From assembly GCA_037179335.1 (NCBI GenBank), contig JAKZHN010000010.1, positions 813,870-877,869 of the forward strand: 64,000 nt of DNA, in the 5' to 3' direction. The position numbers were made by a program, and so were the translations under genes. The DNA is from Cyclaneusma minus. Lineage: Eukaryota > Ascomycota > Leotiomycetes > Marthamycetales > Marthamycetaceae. Numbering within the stretch: position 1 is the first letter of the stretch; the number at the start of each line of letters is the position of its first letter. The notes beneath the pieces were generated by a model, which worked only from the letters and a program-made list of their open reading frames with translations, had not been told where the DNA came from and searched no databases. Positions 35,460 through 46,815 of this stretch are shown piece after piece.

Positions 35460-38400
35460 CTCATTTATATATATTATAACGAATTGCGTTTTCAAAAGCA
35501 ACCATTTTAAACCCTTTTTTAGTCGATTCTTTTTATTTTCAAAAGTTTATTGCTATCCTTTGAAAAATCTCCGAATTTATAATAATAATAATAGCGAATT
35601 TTAAAATTAAAGCAATTAATAATCCCTAATTTAAATATTGCCAATATATATTCCGCAGCCCTAAAATTGCAATTAAAAAATAAAAACTTTTTACAAATAT
35701 TAAAAACGCTTTTTTAAATACTTTTTAATAATTATCCAGTTTTTTCCAGCTATTGCCGCCGCCGCTAGTTTTTTTTTTAATTTTTTAATTTCAAAATTTA
35801 AATAATTTTCAATTTAATTAATATATAATATTGGCAATTGGCATTTTTACTAGCAATAATTATTTTTATAGCATATACGCCAATTAGCTAAAAATTAATT
35901 AAAGGCTATATATATATATATACATATATTCTGCTGCTATTAATAAATATTAGCAATATATTAGCTTTTTATTAAAAGCTTTTTTTTATATTAAATTAAA
36001 AATTGGTATATATTAAATTAAAAACTATTTTTATAAATTTACTATTTTTTATTTTTTTTTATTTGGCTTTTGCTATATAACCGATACTTTTATGTTTAAT
36101 TCTTTTTTTAATTAGCTTTGCTTTATAGCCGGTATATAATTGGTAAAAACTCGGATTGCAGTTAATTATTCATATATACTAAATTGAATATCCCTTTTTA
36201 TAAATTTATATTATATTATAATATATTTTTATTTATTAGCTTTTAATAAAAAATTAATATATTTACGCATATATATACTATTTTTGCCAATAGCGGCTTT
36301 ATATTTAAATAATAATTATAATTAAATTTTACTTTTAATCCGGATTTCTTTTATTTGCGGTATTGGGGTAATAAATTAATACTTTTGCTTTGTTTAAAAT
36401 TTTGCAATAATTGCAAGCCAGAGATTTTACAATTCTTTTTTTAAAAATTAGAATTTTAAAAAATCGCTAAATTAATTATTTCTTAACATTAAAAGCTATA
36501 TATAAAATTTAAAATTTCCGATATTATTAATTTATAGCTTTTTTAATATTATATATTAGCGTTAAGAAAGCTATAATATTAAATAAAGCCATAAAATAAA
36601 TATAGCTTTAGCAAATTTAAACAAAGCAATTGGTTAAAATTTTGCTAAAAAACTAAAGCATATAGCTTTTTATTAGCAATAGAAGTTTTTTAAAGCCCGG
36701 TTTATTTATTATAATATAAAAATTTTATTTTTTTATAATTTATTAAAAATTTTAAGCGTATTATAATAATATTAAATAGAAGATAATTAATTTACAGGCT
36801 AGCCAGCTGAATTTATTTATAATATTTGGCTATAATTTATAAAAAAACCAGGTAATTTAAATTTAATAAAAAAGCAACTTTTTAAATTAAATATAAATAA
36901 AAGCCGGAAAGAAAAAAACGGAAAATAGCTGCATTTTGATTAAATATTTAAAAACAAATTCGCCGAATATAAATTGGCTATAAAAATAATGAACTAAATG
37001 CTAATATAAATATTTTTTTAGCGGATTTTTAAATTAATTACTATAGCAATTGGCAATAGCAAAATTTAAAAATATAGCATTATTGGACTTTTATAAATTT
37101 TTAATTTATTTATAGCCAAAAGACAACTGCTATCAAAAAAATCAAATTAGAATAGTTTTAGCCCAGGAACAAAAATCCTTATTTTTTTTGGAAAATATTA
37201 CAATGGTTAAAAATAAATTAATAAATATGGGTGCATTATACGTATTCCTTAGCTATAAAAAATAGCCGCTGCGTTTTTCGAATAAAAATAGCAGCGCCTA
37301 AATATTATATACTAAAGGCCTTGCTTAGCGTTTTTAATAAATAACGCTTATTTTTTATATACTTTTAGCATATATATTTTATAAATATCCGCAAGGCGCC
37401 CTTTTTGGCCTTATATAATAATTATTCCCCCTTTTATAGCTTTGGGCCCTAAAGCTTCCAAATGCGGGCTTTTGCTTTTTGGTGGTTTAATATTTGGCTT
37501 TGGTTATTAATTTCGATTTTTTATTTTGACCGCGTAAATTAATAGGCTTTTATTAATTTGCTATTATTAATAACCATTTTCGAATTTGTTTTTGTCTAAT
37601 TTTTAAATTTTCTATTTTGGTATATAGCTTATATTATTTATTATTGGTTGATTTTAGGCTTTTATTTAATTGTTTTTATTTTTTATTTTTTATTTTTTAT
37701 GTTAAAATTTAATAAAAATTTATTATTTTTATTAATTTGCATATATTTTTCCCGCTTTTGCATATGCTTTTTTTATAAATACTAAAAAATTAATATAGCG
37801 GCGGCTTATTTTAAATAATTGGATTTAGGGTTTTTTTAATTTGTTGCTTTTTTTTATATACGTATTATATACTTTTTATGATAATAATATATTAATTTTT
37901 GGTTGCGTTTTTAATCTCGAATTTTCCTTTTAATTTCTTGGCAAATTTTAAGTTTTTTTTTGCTTTTAGTATTTTTTCCACTATAGCAATTATATTAGGT
38001 TTTATTAAAGCTTTATTTATATAAGGACGGCTTTTTTATTTCTATTAGGCTTTTTCTTATTATTGCCTTATACAGGTTTTTTAATATATATTGTTTTGGC
38101 AAAAATTAGGCCCCTTTTATTTTTTTTATTAATTGTTTGTTTTTTGATTTTAATATTATAGCTTTTAATATTTTTAACCGTAAAATATAAAGCTTTAGCC
38201 GCGGCTTATTTTAAATTTTGTATAATAAAACTTTTGGCCGTAATTATAATGGTAATATTAAATTCGAAATTCCGCCGTAGAATTTAAATCGCGTTTTTAT
38301 TAAGCCCGAATTTGCGCTTTAAATTTGTATTTATACTTATTATATATAAAGATTTTATTTAAACCTTTTTTGCAAAACCCTTAATATTTATAGCTAAGCC

Positions 38401-40022
38401 GTAAATAATTTTAAATACAATTATTATTGCAATAATTATAAGCCCTTTTATTATATAATAAGATTATACCTTGCTTTTCTTTTTTTACTATTTTTTTTTT
38501 TTTGCAAATTCCCATTGCTTAAATTCCTTTATTTAATATAGCTTACAATATTTTTATATTAAAATTTAAGCCCTTTTTAAAAATTAATATACTAATTATG
38601 ATAATAAATTAATTTAATTAAAAAATAATATAAAGGCTGCCGGGATTTTTTTCCGCTTTAAAACTCGTATTTTTTTAAAATATAAAATATACAATATGCC
38701 CAAAAATATTATAGCTGCAATAATAGCCTTAATTAAAATTATTTTCGCAATTTGTACCTTAATATATATAGCGGTTAATATTTGGTGCTATTTAATAAAT
38801 TTATTTTTCGCTTTTTTTTCGTATATTTAATGAGGGTATAAATAAATCATAATTTTAATTACTTTTTTAATGATATTTTATTTAATATAAAAAAAGAAAC
38901 GTATTTTTAGCAATATAATATAAAATATGGAAATTATAAATTTAATAAATGCAAAATAGGGTTTAAAAATATTATAGGTTTTTTGGTTTTGCTAGCCGGA
39001 TCTACCTTATACGACCTTTATTTTGGTTGGGATATTTAGTATACGGGAATCCCTGGGTATACAAGACCTTTTGGCAATTGGTCGCTTATTATCGGAATTT
39101 AAGCCAAATAGGCTGCGTTTGCGAATAAGGGTCGCGATTTTGGCTCGCAATTTCGCAATTTCTTTTTTAGCTTTAAATTTTTAAATAATTTATTAAACGG
39201 CTGCAAAATTATTGAAATTTAAATTTGCTTGGCCTTAAATTAAATTAAAAACAAAAGCAAAAATTTAATTAATTTCGCCTTTATACGGTATATTTATACC
39301 TTTAATTAAGGCGCCTTAATTTTAAGCTTGCCTAGGCTAATTTATATTAATAAATTGGCTATTTGGTTAAAAAAGGCTATTAAATAATTTTTAATTTGGA
39401 ATAAAAAGGCCTTTAAGCTATTTTTATTATTAATATCGGGAGCGTATATATCAATACCGTTAATAAATATATTATTGCCTTTATTAAATGCAATTTTTTA
39501 ATTTAGCGTACGAATTTTGCCGGTATTGCTGCCAATATTAAGCTTTTTTAAAATTGGGCAAAATTGGTTTTTAAAGCTTTTAACAATATTTTTGCAAATA
39601 AAATTATTATTAAATTTGCGGCTAGCAAATTGGGTAATTATTATTTTGCCAAATTATTGCCTTTTAAAATAAAAGCGGCTATTTTGTTATAATGGTTAAA
39701 AATAAATTAATAAATAAAAATATATTATATATATTTTTTAGCTATAAAAAATAATTGCTAATTGTTTTTAAATAAAAATGGCGGCGCCTAAATATTATGC
39801 GCTAAAAGCCTTGCTTAGCTTCCTTAATAAGCAACGCTCACCTCCTGCGCACCTCTAGCGCACGTGCCTCGTAAATGCCCGCAGGGCGCCCTCCTCGGCC
39901 CCGTGTGATAGAAAAGGCCTGGCTTTTCTCCATGGTTTTTAACCCTATAGAATTTATTATTTTGATTATTATCGCATGGCTTTAATAGCTAGATAATAAT
40001 TAAAATTCATAAGCAAATAAAT
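35460..40022. mobile_element. Unidentified insertion in the outer copia copy
   Basis: Sequence between these points is absent from the inner copia copy. The junctions share AATATATTTT (ending near 35,458 and again near 40,033), a possible long target duplication. Without the gypsy derivative at 37,196-39,910 it measures about 1.85 kb. No inverted ends, LTRs or coding motifs were recognised, so I cannot name its class. Confidence 0.45.
37196..39910 (+). mobile_element. Short non-autonomous gypsy derivative with both LTRs
   Basis: The LTRs 37,196-37,420 and 39,685-39,910 flank only about 2.3 kb, and the target duplication GAAAA is perfect (37,191-37,195 and 39,911-39,915). The first 1.65 kb of the interior matches 22,636-24,290; the rest (39,070-39,684) has no match there. 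No reverse transcriptase is seen, so it needed a helper. From about 38,980 to its right end the sequence keeps many G and C (GCACGTGCCTCG, GCAGGGCGCC), unlike its left half: RIP stopped partway. Confidence 0.75.
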
Positions 40023-41480
40023 AAATATATTTTGCTAAAAAAATATAATAATATAATATAAAAAAAGAACTTTTAATATAAATTATTATATAAAATAAAT
40101 TTAATTAAATAATTTAGCAGCGGACAATATAAAATTCAATTTAGAGTTTTTTAATAATAAAATTTAAAATCTATTTAAAATTAGCAATTTGGCGGAAATA
40201 AAAATTATAAAATATTTTAAATATTTATATAATGGATTTTAAAATCAATAGCCTTTTTATTCAATTAATTAAAATAAATATAAATTTTATAAAAAGCTTT
40301 GGCAATATTTGCTTTATATTGCCTTTTTAAATTTTTATTTAATATAATTTGCTTTTTATTTATTTAAATGCAATTGAAATTTGCAATATATTAATTAAAA
40401 ATAGTAATTATAATATATTAAATGCCTTTGCTTTTAAAAAATATTTTTATTATAATAAATTATTTATAATAATTGGCGTAAATAAAAATAAAAGCCGTTT
40501 TTTTTTATTATAAACGCTTTGCATATTAATAAATATAACAGATATAATATCTAATTTATAAAAAAAAGGCTGATTAAAATAATTTATAAATAAATTTGTA
40601 AAAATAAAGCGCTACGCTAATAAATAATAGGCTTTAAAAATACGGCATTGTAAAATAAAAAAAGAAAATACAAAAATACAGCATTGCGTTAAAATTAATT
40701 AAAGGCTTTAAAAGTATAGCGCTGCAAAATTTTTGCTAGAAATTTAAAAATATAATATTGCAGATTTTGCTTTAAAAACACGGCGCTATAAAAACTCTAA
40801 AAATACAATATTGCAAAAATTTGTTTTTTTAATCATATTAAAGCATATTGGTAATTATAATTTATTTAAATTCAATATAGGCTAAATCTTTTAAATATAT
40901 TATATTAAAGAAAAAGGCTATTTTATAGCTTGGAGAATATTATGCATTTCTTTTTCGCTTATATATACAAGGGGGGCGTGACTTTTGCATATAATTAAGG
41001 TATTTTAGCAGGGGTTTAATTCGCACAATTAGGAGGGCATTCTAACACAATTTGAAATTGCAGTTTAGGTAAACGGTTTAAAGGTTCAATTAAACTAGAA
41101 ATTTCAATTTAAAGGTTTAATTGAATTGGAGCCAAATTAGCGGACTAGTGGCATTGGTATTTTAATAAGAAAAATGCCTGGTTTTTTAAATTTAAAGCAA
41201 AAAAATAGGAAAAAATGGCCGGAAAAATTTATGCCCAATAAAAAGTATTTGGAAAAACTATATTCCAAAAAAATAATTTGGAAAAAGCCCGGAAAAGGTA
41301 TTATTTCGGGGGAAAAGGGCCGGATAAATACAAATCCCTAATATTATTAGTTCGGATTAAATTGCCAATTTAAGCTTTAAATTGGCAGTCCAGTTTTAAT
41401 TTAAGCTTTAAATTAAACTGCCAATTTCAATTTAAAGCCCAAATTGGACTATTTAAACTATTGCAAGCCTTGTATATAAA

Positions 41481-41721
41481 TATAAATATATAGTATTTAT
41501 TTTTATTAGAGAAATTACGGGATATTCGTTATTATAGGAGTATATATTCTCGGTTTTTAAGAATTATAAATCGGATATAGGATATACAAAAAAATACAAT
41601 TATACGGTAGCTAAATCGAGTTGATTAACCCATATTGCTTTTTATCAGGCTGCAAGCGTAATAAGCCCATGCTTAATGGCCTAATAGAAATATAGCTCGG
41701 GCGAATAATATCACGGATGCC
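41481..41721. other. Host DNA between two hAT insertions
   Basis: About 240 bp with moderate AT content. Faint 19-bp repeat-like units occur at 41,500-41,560 (GAGAAATTACGGGATATTC). No gene is seen. Confidence 0.4.
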
Positions 41722-42320
41722 TAGGGCTGGCAGTAGTTAACAGTTTATAAGAAATTGCAATTTGAAACTGCAGTTTGGAGAAACCGTTTAATGGTTAAAT
41801 TAGACTAAAATAAACGGTTTAAAATTCAAATTAAATGGTATTAAATTGGCAAATTAGTGGTATTGATTTTTTTCCTGGGAATTTAGATTTTTTCGTAGAA
41901 AATCAGGTTTAATATCTTTTTGAAATCCCGGAAAAACTCTAGTCCGAAAAAAAGCCGGAAAAACTCTAATTAGGGAAAAAATGGCCGGAAAAAAATTAAT
42001 CCGGGGAAAAAGGGTAAAATATACAATTTTGCGGATTTATCCATTTTATATTTACATTAATTAATAATAATATGGTTTTTTTTTATATTAGCTATTTTAC
42101 TATTTTATTAAGTTTTTTTTAAATGCGTGTTATTTTCCATTGGATTTAAATAAAATACTTTTAAAAAATAGATTTTTTTTTAATATTTTAATTTCTTTTT
42201 AAAAAAAGTGCCATCAGTTTGGACTTCAAACTGAACTGAATCGTTAGTTTGAATGCCAAACTAAATCACCAATTTCAGTTTAAAGTCCAAACTGGACTGT
42301 TTAAACTATTGCCAGCCCTG
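41722..42320. mobile_element. hAT-type MITE with perfect 8-bp target duplication
   Basis: 599 bp. Left end TAGGGCTGGCAGTAGTTAAC, right end GTTTAAACTATTGCCAGCCCTG, that is inverted ends CAGGGCTGGCAATAG. The duplication CGGATGCC is present at 41,714-41,721 and 42,321-42,328. Nested inverted motifs near the ends (CAGTTTGG, AGTCCAAACTGG) repeat. No transposase. It is related to the split copy at 21,966-41,472 but less mutated, and it lies about 290 bp upstream of the gene at 42,612. Confidence 0.85.
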
Positions 42321-42524
42321 CGGATGCCATTAAAGCTTCTCCTTGATCAAAAAGTATACGAGCCCTGGCCGGGTCACAAAAAGAATACGCGCCTCTTGCA
42401 GAGCCGCTCGCTAGAGAGCCGCTCGCTAGAAAACCTCTCGCTAAACACTAGTCCACTTCCATCCGGCGCCAGTGGAGGAGCATATGGCTTCTTCTACCGC
42501 CTCCACTCTCTTCCTCTTTTATAC

Positions 42525-42598
42525 CCAGACCTCTTCCACCCAGACCTCTTTCACACCCAGACCTCTTCCACACCCAGATCTCTTCCATATCCAGACGT
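42525..42598 (+). repeat. 17-bp tandem repeat before the start codon
   Basis: Four imperfect copies of CCAGACCTCTTCCACAC lie just upstream of the ATG at 42,612. They are translatable in frame but probably belong to the leader. Another short duplication, AGCCGCTCGCTAGAG, lies at 42,402-42,430. Confidence 0.6.
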
Positions 42599-42611
42599 TA
42601 CTACTTCCGAC

Positions 42612-45029
42612 ATGGCTGGTTCCGTCGATACGATAGATGATATCGAGCGCACTGCTCGCCAAAGATCCATCAAGATATTCGAATACCACACTACATTGCG
42701 CAGCATCCTCGACCGACATGAGTCCACAATTCGCAAACGCTGGCACAAAATGTCCCATGATCAGCGACGAGCAGTTCTGCGCACCGCCTGGGGTCGTACC
42801 CTGCCGTCAAGCCACCGCCCAGACTTCGCTGAAATGGAAAGGTACCGGAAAAGCTTGAGGAGTAGCCAGGCTGCCACCAACACCCAGAATCTTACAACGC
42901 AGTCACGCGACTGCTACATGTGGCCCTCGGTGAATCTGGAGGACTTGATCAAGCCAAAATCCCTCCTCCTTTTCCTGAACTCGAGAGGGAGACATTATCC
43001 CTACCAATTCTCTGCCCAAGACTTTCTGAATGCTCGAATTGGAAAATGGCTAAAGAAAATACCGACTGTGGCCATTAACGCGAATATGCTTCTTACAGGC
43101 GGAACGTTCCCTGAGACTTACGGCATCCTCCAACACAAAAATCTTCCCTTGAAATCAGGTCGCAAGAGCCCGACTTTACCGCGGGCGAAGGTCTCCAGAT
43201 CCTCGAAATTCAAGAAGAGATGTATCGCTTTCTGGCGATGTGCAGCAAGGAGATCTTGTCATATCTATCTGATAATCTGATGGATACCAAGTTTTCGATT
43301 CTGCCAGATCCTGGTCCGCTTTCCCTGAGCGATAGCTCCTATGAGTCCTATCCCTCGCTTACGGACATAGCGACGGAGGCGCCTTACCGTGCTCCATCGA
43401 TCCTGGATTTGAAACGTGTCCTGGAGATAGCTACCGCACAGAAATACGAAGCAGAAGACTACATCTGGTCTTTAAGGGAGGACCCCGGATTCTTTGCCGA
43501 GGAGTGCACCCAGGAGCGTGAGCATTGCGTCCCAACAATGGTACGCAATTTGCAGGGGCAGATCGAGTCTCAAAAGTCAGAACTCACAATGGAATTATGC
43601 TTGCTATCGACTGGTAGCAATGGCATATCTATCATATCGGAATATCTCCCAGTTAGTGGAGTATGTGGAAGAACTCTTGGCACTCGAGAAGAAACACCAG
43701 ATCACCATGCCGCCGACCGATCCGCTACCGGAAGATTTCGAAGTGGCATTCCTTTGCCTGACACATTACCTGGAATGTTCTCTCAAGGCTCTCTGCGGAC
43801 AGATTGAGCATGCGCTCGCTTCCCCTCTACTTGGGTCAACGCTTTATCGGCCTACAGACGGAATAGTCCGACTAAGACCGCAGTACGAGGACGACGAGTT
43901 GATAAGAATCCTTACGATCATGAAGGATCCCCAAGGTTTAGCGGGCATGAATGTCTCGAATGCTCTGGACGTTTACTACCATCTCATGAGGCGGCCAGAA
44001 CAGCGGAAACGAGTATCTGCGTGGACGAATCGCACCATTGCTCGTGTGTCCGCAAGTGCAGAATTACTGAGACAGCTGGATTTATACCAGCCATGCGCAA
44101 TGCATCTCCGACGAAAGATGGTTAATTGCCAAATTCTTAGGAATAGAGTTGTCAATGATCAAAGGGAAAGGGGAGGGCCATACCTGGCGGCAATCCAAAA
44201 CGCCCCTCGTGTGGTCAAGTTCCTATCAAAGGTGGGAGACCCTTCAGACGGGCGTTTCCACTACCCGTCAGACAAGCGGCCCTCGGAGCGAATTGTCAAT
44301 GAAATGCGCCAAGCGGAGCTCAACTTGGACGCCTTTTGGAAGGTCATTGATCAATACATGTGTAATGATCAAGGAGTTTCATTACACCAGATGCTTGTCG
44401 ACAACAACGTCTTCAGCCAGCGCGAGATACAGCGAACTGCCGAATGGACCGCTCCGAATCCGATCGAGCAGCCAAACCCCACTCGCCCGACGAACGAATC
44501 TGTGGATGATATCAAAGAATCACTCCTTAACCTCTCCGTGGATAGTCCCGCAAGATTGACTCTCCAGCAACCAAGAGTCAAGTCTAAAACCAGAGGCACA
44601 CCAAGCACTCCCACTCCCCAGACCGCACCCGCTGAAGAAGTAGCCCCAGATTCCCCAGGCTACACCATTCCACTCCCTCAACGCGCCAACAGAATTCTTA
44701 CCCGCCTCTTCTTTGTGCCGTCTACGTCCCATCAACCAGGCGAAGTCCCCTGGAGCGAATTCCTGTACGCCATGAATAGCGCCGGTTTCTCTGCGCAAAA
44801 GCTCTACGATTCAGCATGGCAATTTGCTCCCGGGCCAGAATTAATAGAAAAACTAGAAACTGGAAGTGGGGGCGAGAATGGACATGAGAGGAATCGCAGA
44901 TACATGGGAGGTATTCAGATCCATGAACCGTATCCGGCACCAAATCTTCGATACACTCAGGCCAGACGAATTGGTAAAAGACTGGAAAAGACCTACGGAT
45001 TGAGCGCTGAGGTATTCGTCTTAGAGTGA
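42612..45029 (+). pseudogene. Fungal-specific repeat-associated family protein, frame-broken (copy 1)
   Basis: ATG 42,612 opens MAGSVDTIDDIERTARQRS. The product shares its plan with the gene at the right edge of the window. Shared blocks are RKRVSAW near 44,005, PLPEDFEVAF near 43,725, LFFVPSTSHQPGEVPWSEF near 44,710, and the C-terminal IQIHEPYP...ARRIGKRLEKTYGLSAEVFVLE. The family is familiar from many ascomycetes, but I know no function for it. The frame changes twice: near 43,150 (one missing base at CCCTTGAA fits) and between 43,540 and 43,655. The second could instead be an intron, 43,541-43,652 (GTACGC...CCCAG, in phase), but that would delete a segment aligning with the paralogue, so a frameshift is likelier. 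No signal peptide or catalytic motif is visible. Confidence 0.65.
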
Positions 45030-45291
45030 GTGGGATCACTGGAGGGGGATCACTGGAGGGGGATATTTGATTGGGAAGGATTGGTGAGTGCACCGCGATC
45101 ACCGAATCGACCAGAGTTCACAGCAATGTACTAACCGCACGTTATCAGCTACAGCCACATTCTCTGGAGTGCGCACTTCAAGGAAACAGGTGAATTCTGC
45201 TGCCCTTCTCACCTAAGAGGACGAAAACGGCCAGGCCTAGTGGTGTCGCCACCAGCGATGTCGTTCTCTCGCTGCTACTGACAGCGGTGTT

Positions 45292-45564
45292 ATGGTTCAA
45301 GGCCGGAACCCCCCTGCTGCCGATATCCCCACTAGCAGCACAATTCGCACCGATGGCAGTGGCGATACGCCCAAGAGACGGATGGAGACAGAGAAGCAGA
45401 AGGAGAAGAGAAAGAGGGCCAAAGTAGAGATCATACGCTTGGAACGGGAGCGTCAGGAGGCAAGGAAGGCGGCCAAGAAGGGAAAGAGAATTAGTGCCGG
45501 AGAGAAGAGGGCGAGGATAAGGGAGAGGGCGATGAGCACCGTTCGCGAGGTCGAGGAGGAATGA
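45292..45564 (+). CDS. Possible small basic coiled-coil protein
   Basis: An open frame of 90 residues whose second half is almost all Lys, Arg and Glu (KQKEKRKRAKVEIIRLERER), predicted as a long charged helix. It follows copy 1 of the unknown family by 260 bp. No recognised domain. It could be the tail of a decayed larger gene or a chance frame in purine-rich DNA. Confidence 0.3.
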   Translation: MVQGRNPPAADIPTSSTIRTDGSGDTPKRRMETEKQKEKRKRAKVEIIRLERERQEARKAAKKGKRISAGEKRARIRERAMSTVREVEEE

Positions 45565-45868
45565 CTTGGTTTCTGGATTGGATAACTCGAGTCACTGGAC
45601 TAGGAGGGTCGATAAGAGGCGTACTCTGGATTCCTTGATACTGAGTTTCGCAGTCTAGGTCAAGCTAGGGTTGTTCGGAACTGCATTTACTTGTAGAACA
45701 CTAGCCGAAATAAAAAACGGTTTCCTACAGCTGCTTGCTGGATCAAATATTCCCTGTAACTCCCCCGTGATAGCAGTCAAACTAGCTAGTTCGGGGTTGC
45801 CTTGGTTCCGGTGCTCAAGTCACATTAGATGAACAAGTCCGACCCAGCTTTTACTGGGAAGTGGTCTT

Positions 45869-46525
45869 GCGGACATCTTGATCGAGCTGGAGAAACACCC
45901 TTTCCCCAAGGCTGGCTCACTGTGCTTACAACCTGAATCATCGGAAATCAAGATATCGGCCGCTGCGAGCGACAGATTTACCAACCTCACTCCCAGAGGT
46001 CCGTTCCTTACATCCATCGCCTATTCTTGAAGGATAATGCGGTGCAGTTGGTCTCGCAAGAGGAGCATCAGACGACAGAAAAGTTCTACTTGAAGCATGT
46101 TGACGACCATGGCAACCACCTACTCGTTGATGAGCAACTGAACACCACCGGAATCATTGACTGGCAAATGGCACGTGTTGTGCCTCGACGCGAACCTTTT
46201 GGACCATCGCTTGTTGCGGCAAATATAAGTGATTTTTGCAATGGGGAAGTCTCAAACCTCGATGATCTTGTACTGGCTGATATTTTGAAAAAAAAAATAG
46301 GCTTTTCTGATCCGGTCAGCAATGCTGACGAGAAAGTCAGACTTTTGGGGCTTGGGCTTAGAGTCAGAATGGTCATACGCCCTGCCGTTGGCAAATACGA
46401 TATCGAAGGCGTTCGGGGTGGTGGAAGATTGGTCGCAGTGGAAGGAGAGCGCGATGAAGCAATACGAGGGCGATGAACGCTTGAAGGGCCTGATTGGCGG
46501 GATTGGAAGTGAACCAAGTGATTAA
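45869..46525 (+). pseudogene. APH-family phosphotransferase pseudogene
   Basis: Three pieces in different frames align to the fungal aminoglycoside-phosphotransferase-like kinases. 45,869-46,020 gives DILIELEKHPFPKAGSL and the TPRGPF block. 46,020-46,370 gives FYLKHVDDHGNHLLVDEQL (catalytic loop) and TGIIDWQMARVVP (metal-binding IDW). 46,360-46,525 gives the C-terminal WSQWKESAMKQYEGDERL. Between the first two pieces about 25-30 residues are missing as well as the frame, so it is a deletion; the last junction near 46,340-46,370 is a frameshift. No start is evident upstream. The family phosphorylates small molecules or proteins; this copy cannot make an active enzyme. Confidence 0.7.
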
Positions 46526-46815
46526 AAATGAGCCCGGTGATCGACGACTACCCTCGGGTAATTTAAAGACAGTGAATTCGAAGCCCAGTCATTTAGAGAA
46601 AACATGTCAAGTTCTTTAGAACAAAGTGATTCCTTGGGGAAGCAGACTCTCAAGTAAACCTGTCTCCATATTCACAAAGCCGTTATGAACAATATCCCAA
46701 ATATGTACATACCACCGAACGCCATACCAAATATGCAATCCCAGCGCTTCCATCATCAAAGTCTACATACAATCCTGTCTCATCAATCATTATCTCATCA
46801 TTCATCCAACATAAA

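Larger units (their letters stand above)
22007..41047 (-). mobile_element. Ty1/copia LTR retrotransposon, outer copy, heavily interrupted
   Basis: The 5' LTR is 40,863-41,047 and the 3' LTR 22,007-22,308, both reading leftward and matching the LTRs of the inner copy at 28,816-34,315. The LTR starts TGTTAGAATGCCC. Target duplications are CAGTT (22,002-22,006) and CAATT (41,048-41,052), one G-to-A apart. The internal sequence matches the inner copy in pieces: 39,950-40,862 and 34,316-35,459 correspond to its first 2.1 kb, and 28,592-28,815 follows directly. About 2.8 kb equivalent to 31,215-34,030 is missing. It is interrupted by the copia copy, by the element at 35,460-40,022 and by the gypsy pieces at 22,410-28,590. 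Confidence 0.8.
21966..41472. mobile_element. hAT-type MITE split by a Ty1/copia element
   Basis: Left end CAAGGCTTGCAATAATTAAC (21,966) and right end ACTATTGCAAGCCTTG (41,472) are inverted copies and match the intact related element at 41,722-42,320. The 8-bp flanks are TGTACAAG (21,958-21,965) and TATATAAA (41,473-41,480), identical if three C-to-T/G-to-A changes are allowed. Eight-bp duplications with this type of terminus are typical of the hAT superfamily. Removing the copia insertion (22,007-41,047) leaves about 0.47 kb, too small for a transposase, so it is non-autonomous. Confidence 0.75.

Noticed and set aside
11924..42320. AT-rich block as inserted mitochondrial DNA
   Set aside because: It contains gypsy and copia reverse transcriptases, LTRs and target duplications, and transition-only divergence between copies; no mitochondrial genes or rRNA were seen.
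11924..42320. AT-rich block as a centromere
   Set aside because: Nested RIP-mutated retrotransposons can form fungal centromeres, but nothing in sequence alone (no CENP-A data, gene-rich flanks at short distance) distinguishes it from an ordinary AT isochore.
43541..43652. Intron in the family gene, copy 1
   Set aside because: Its motifs and phase fit, but it would remove a segment that aligns with the paralogue, so a frameshift is the better explanation; kept only as an alternative.
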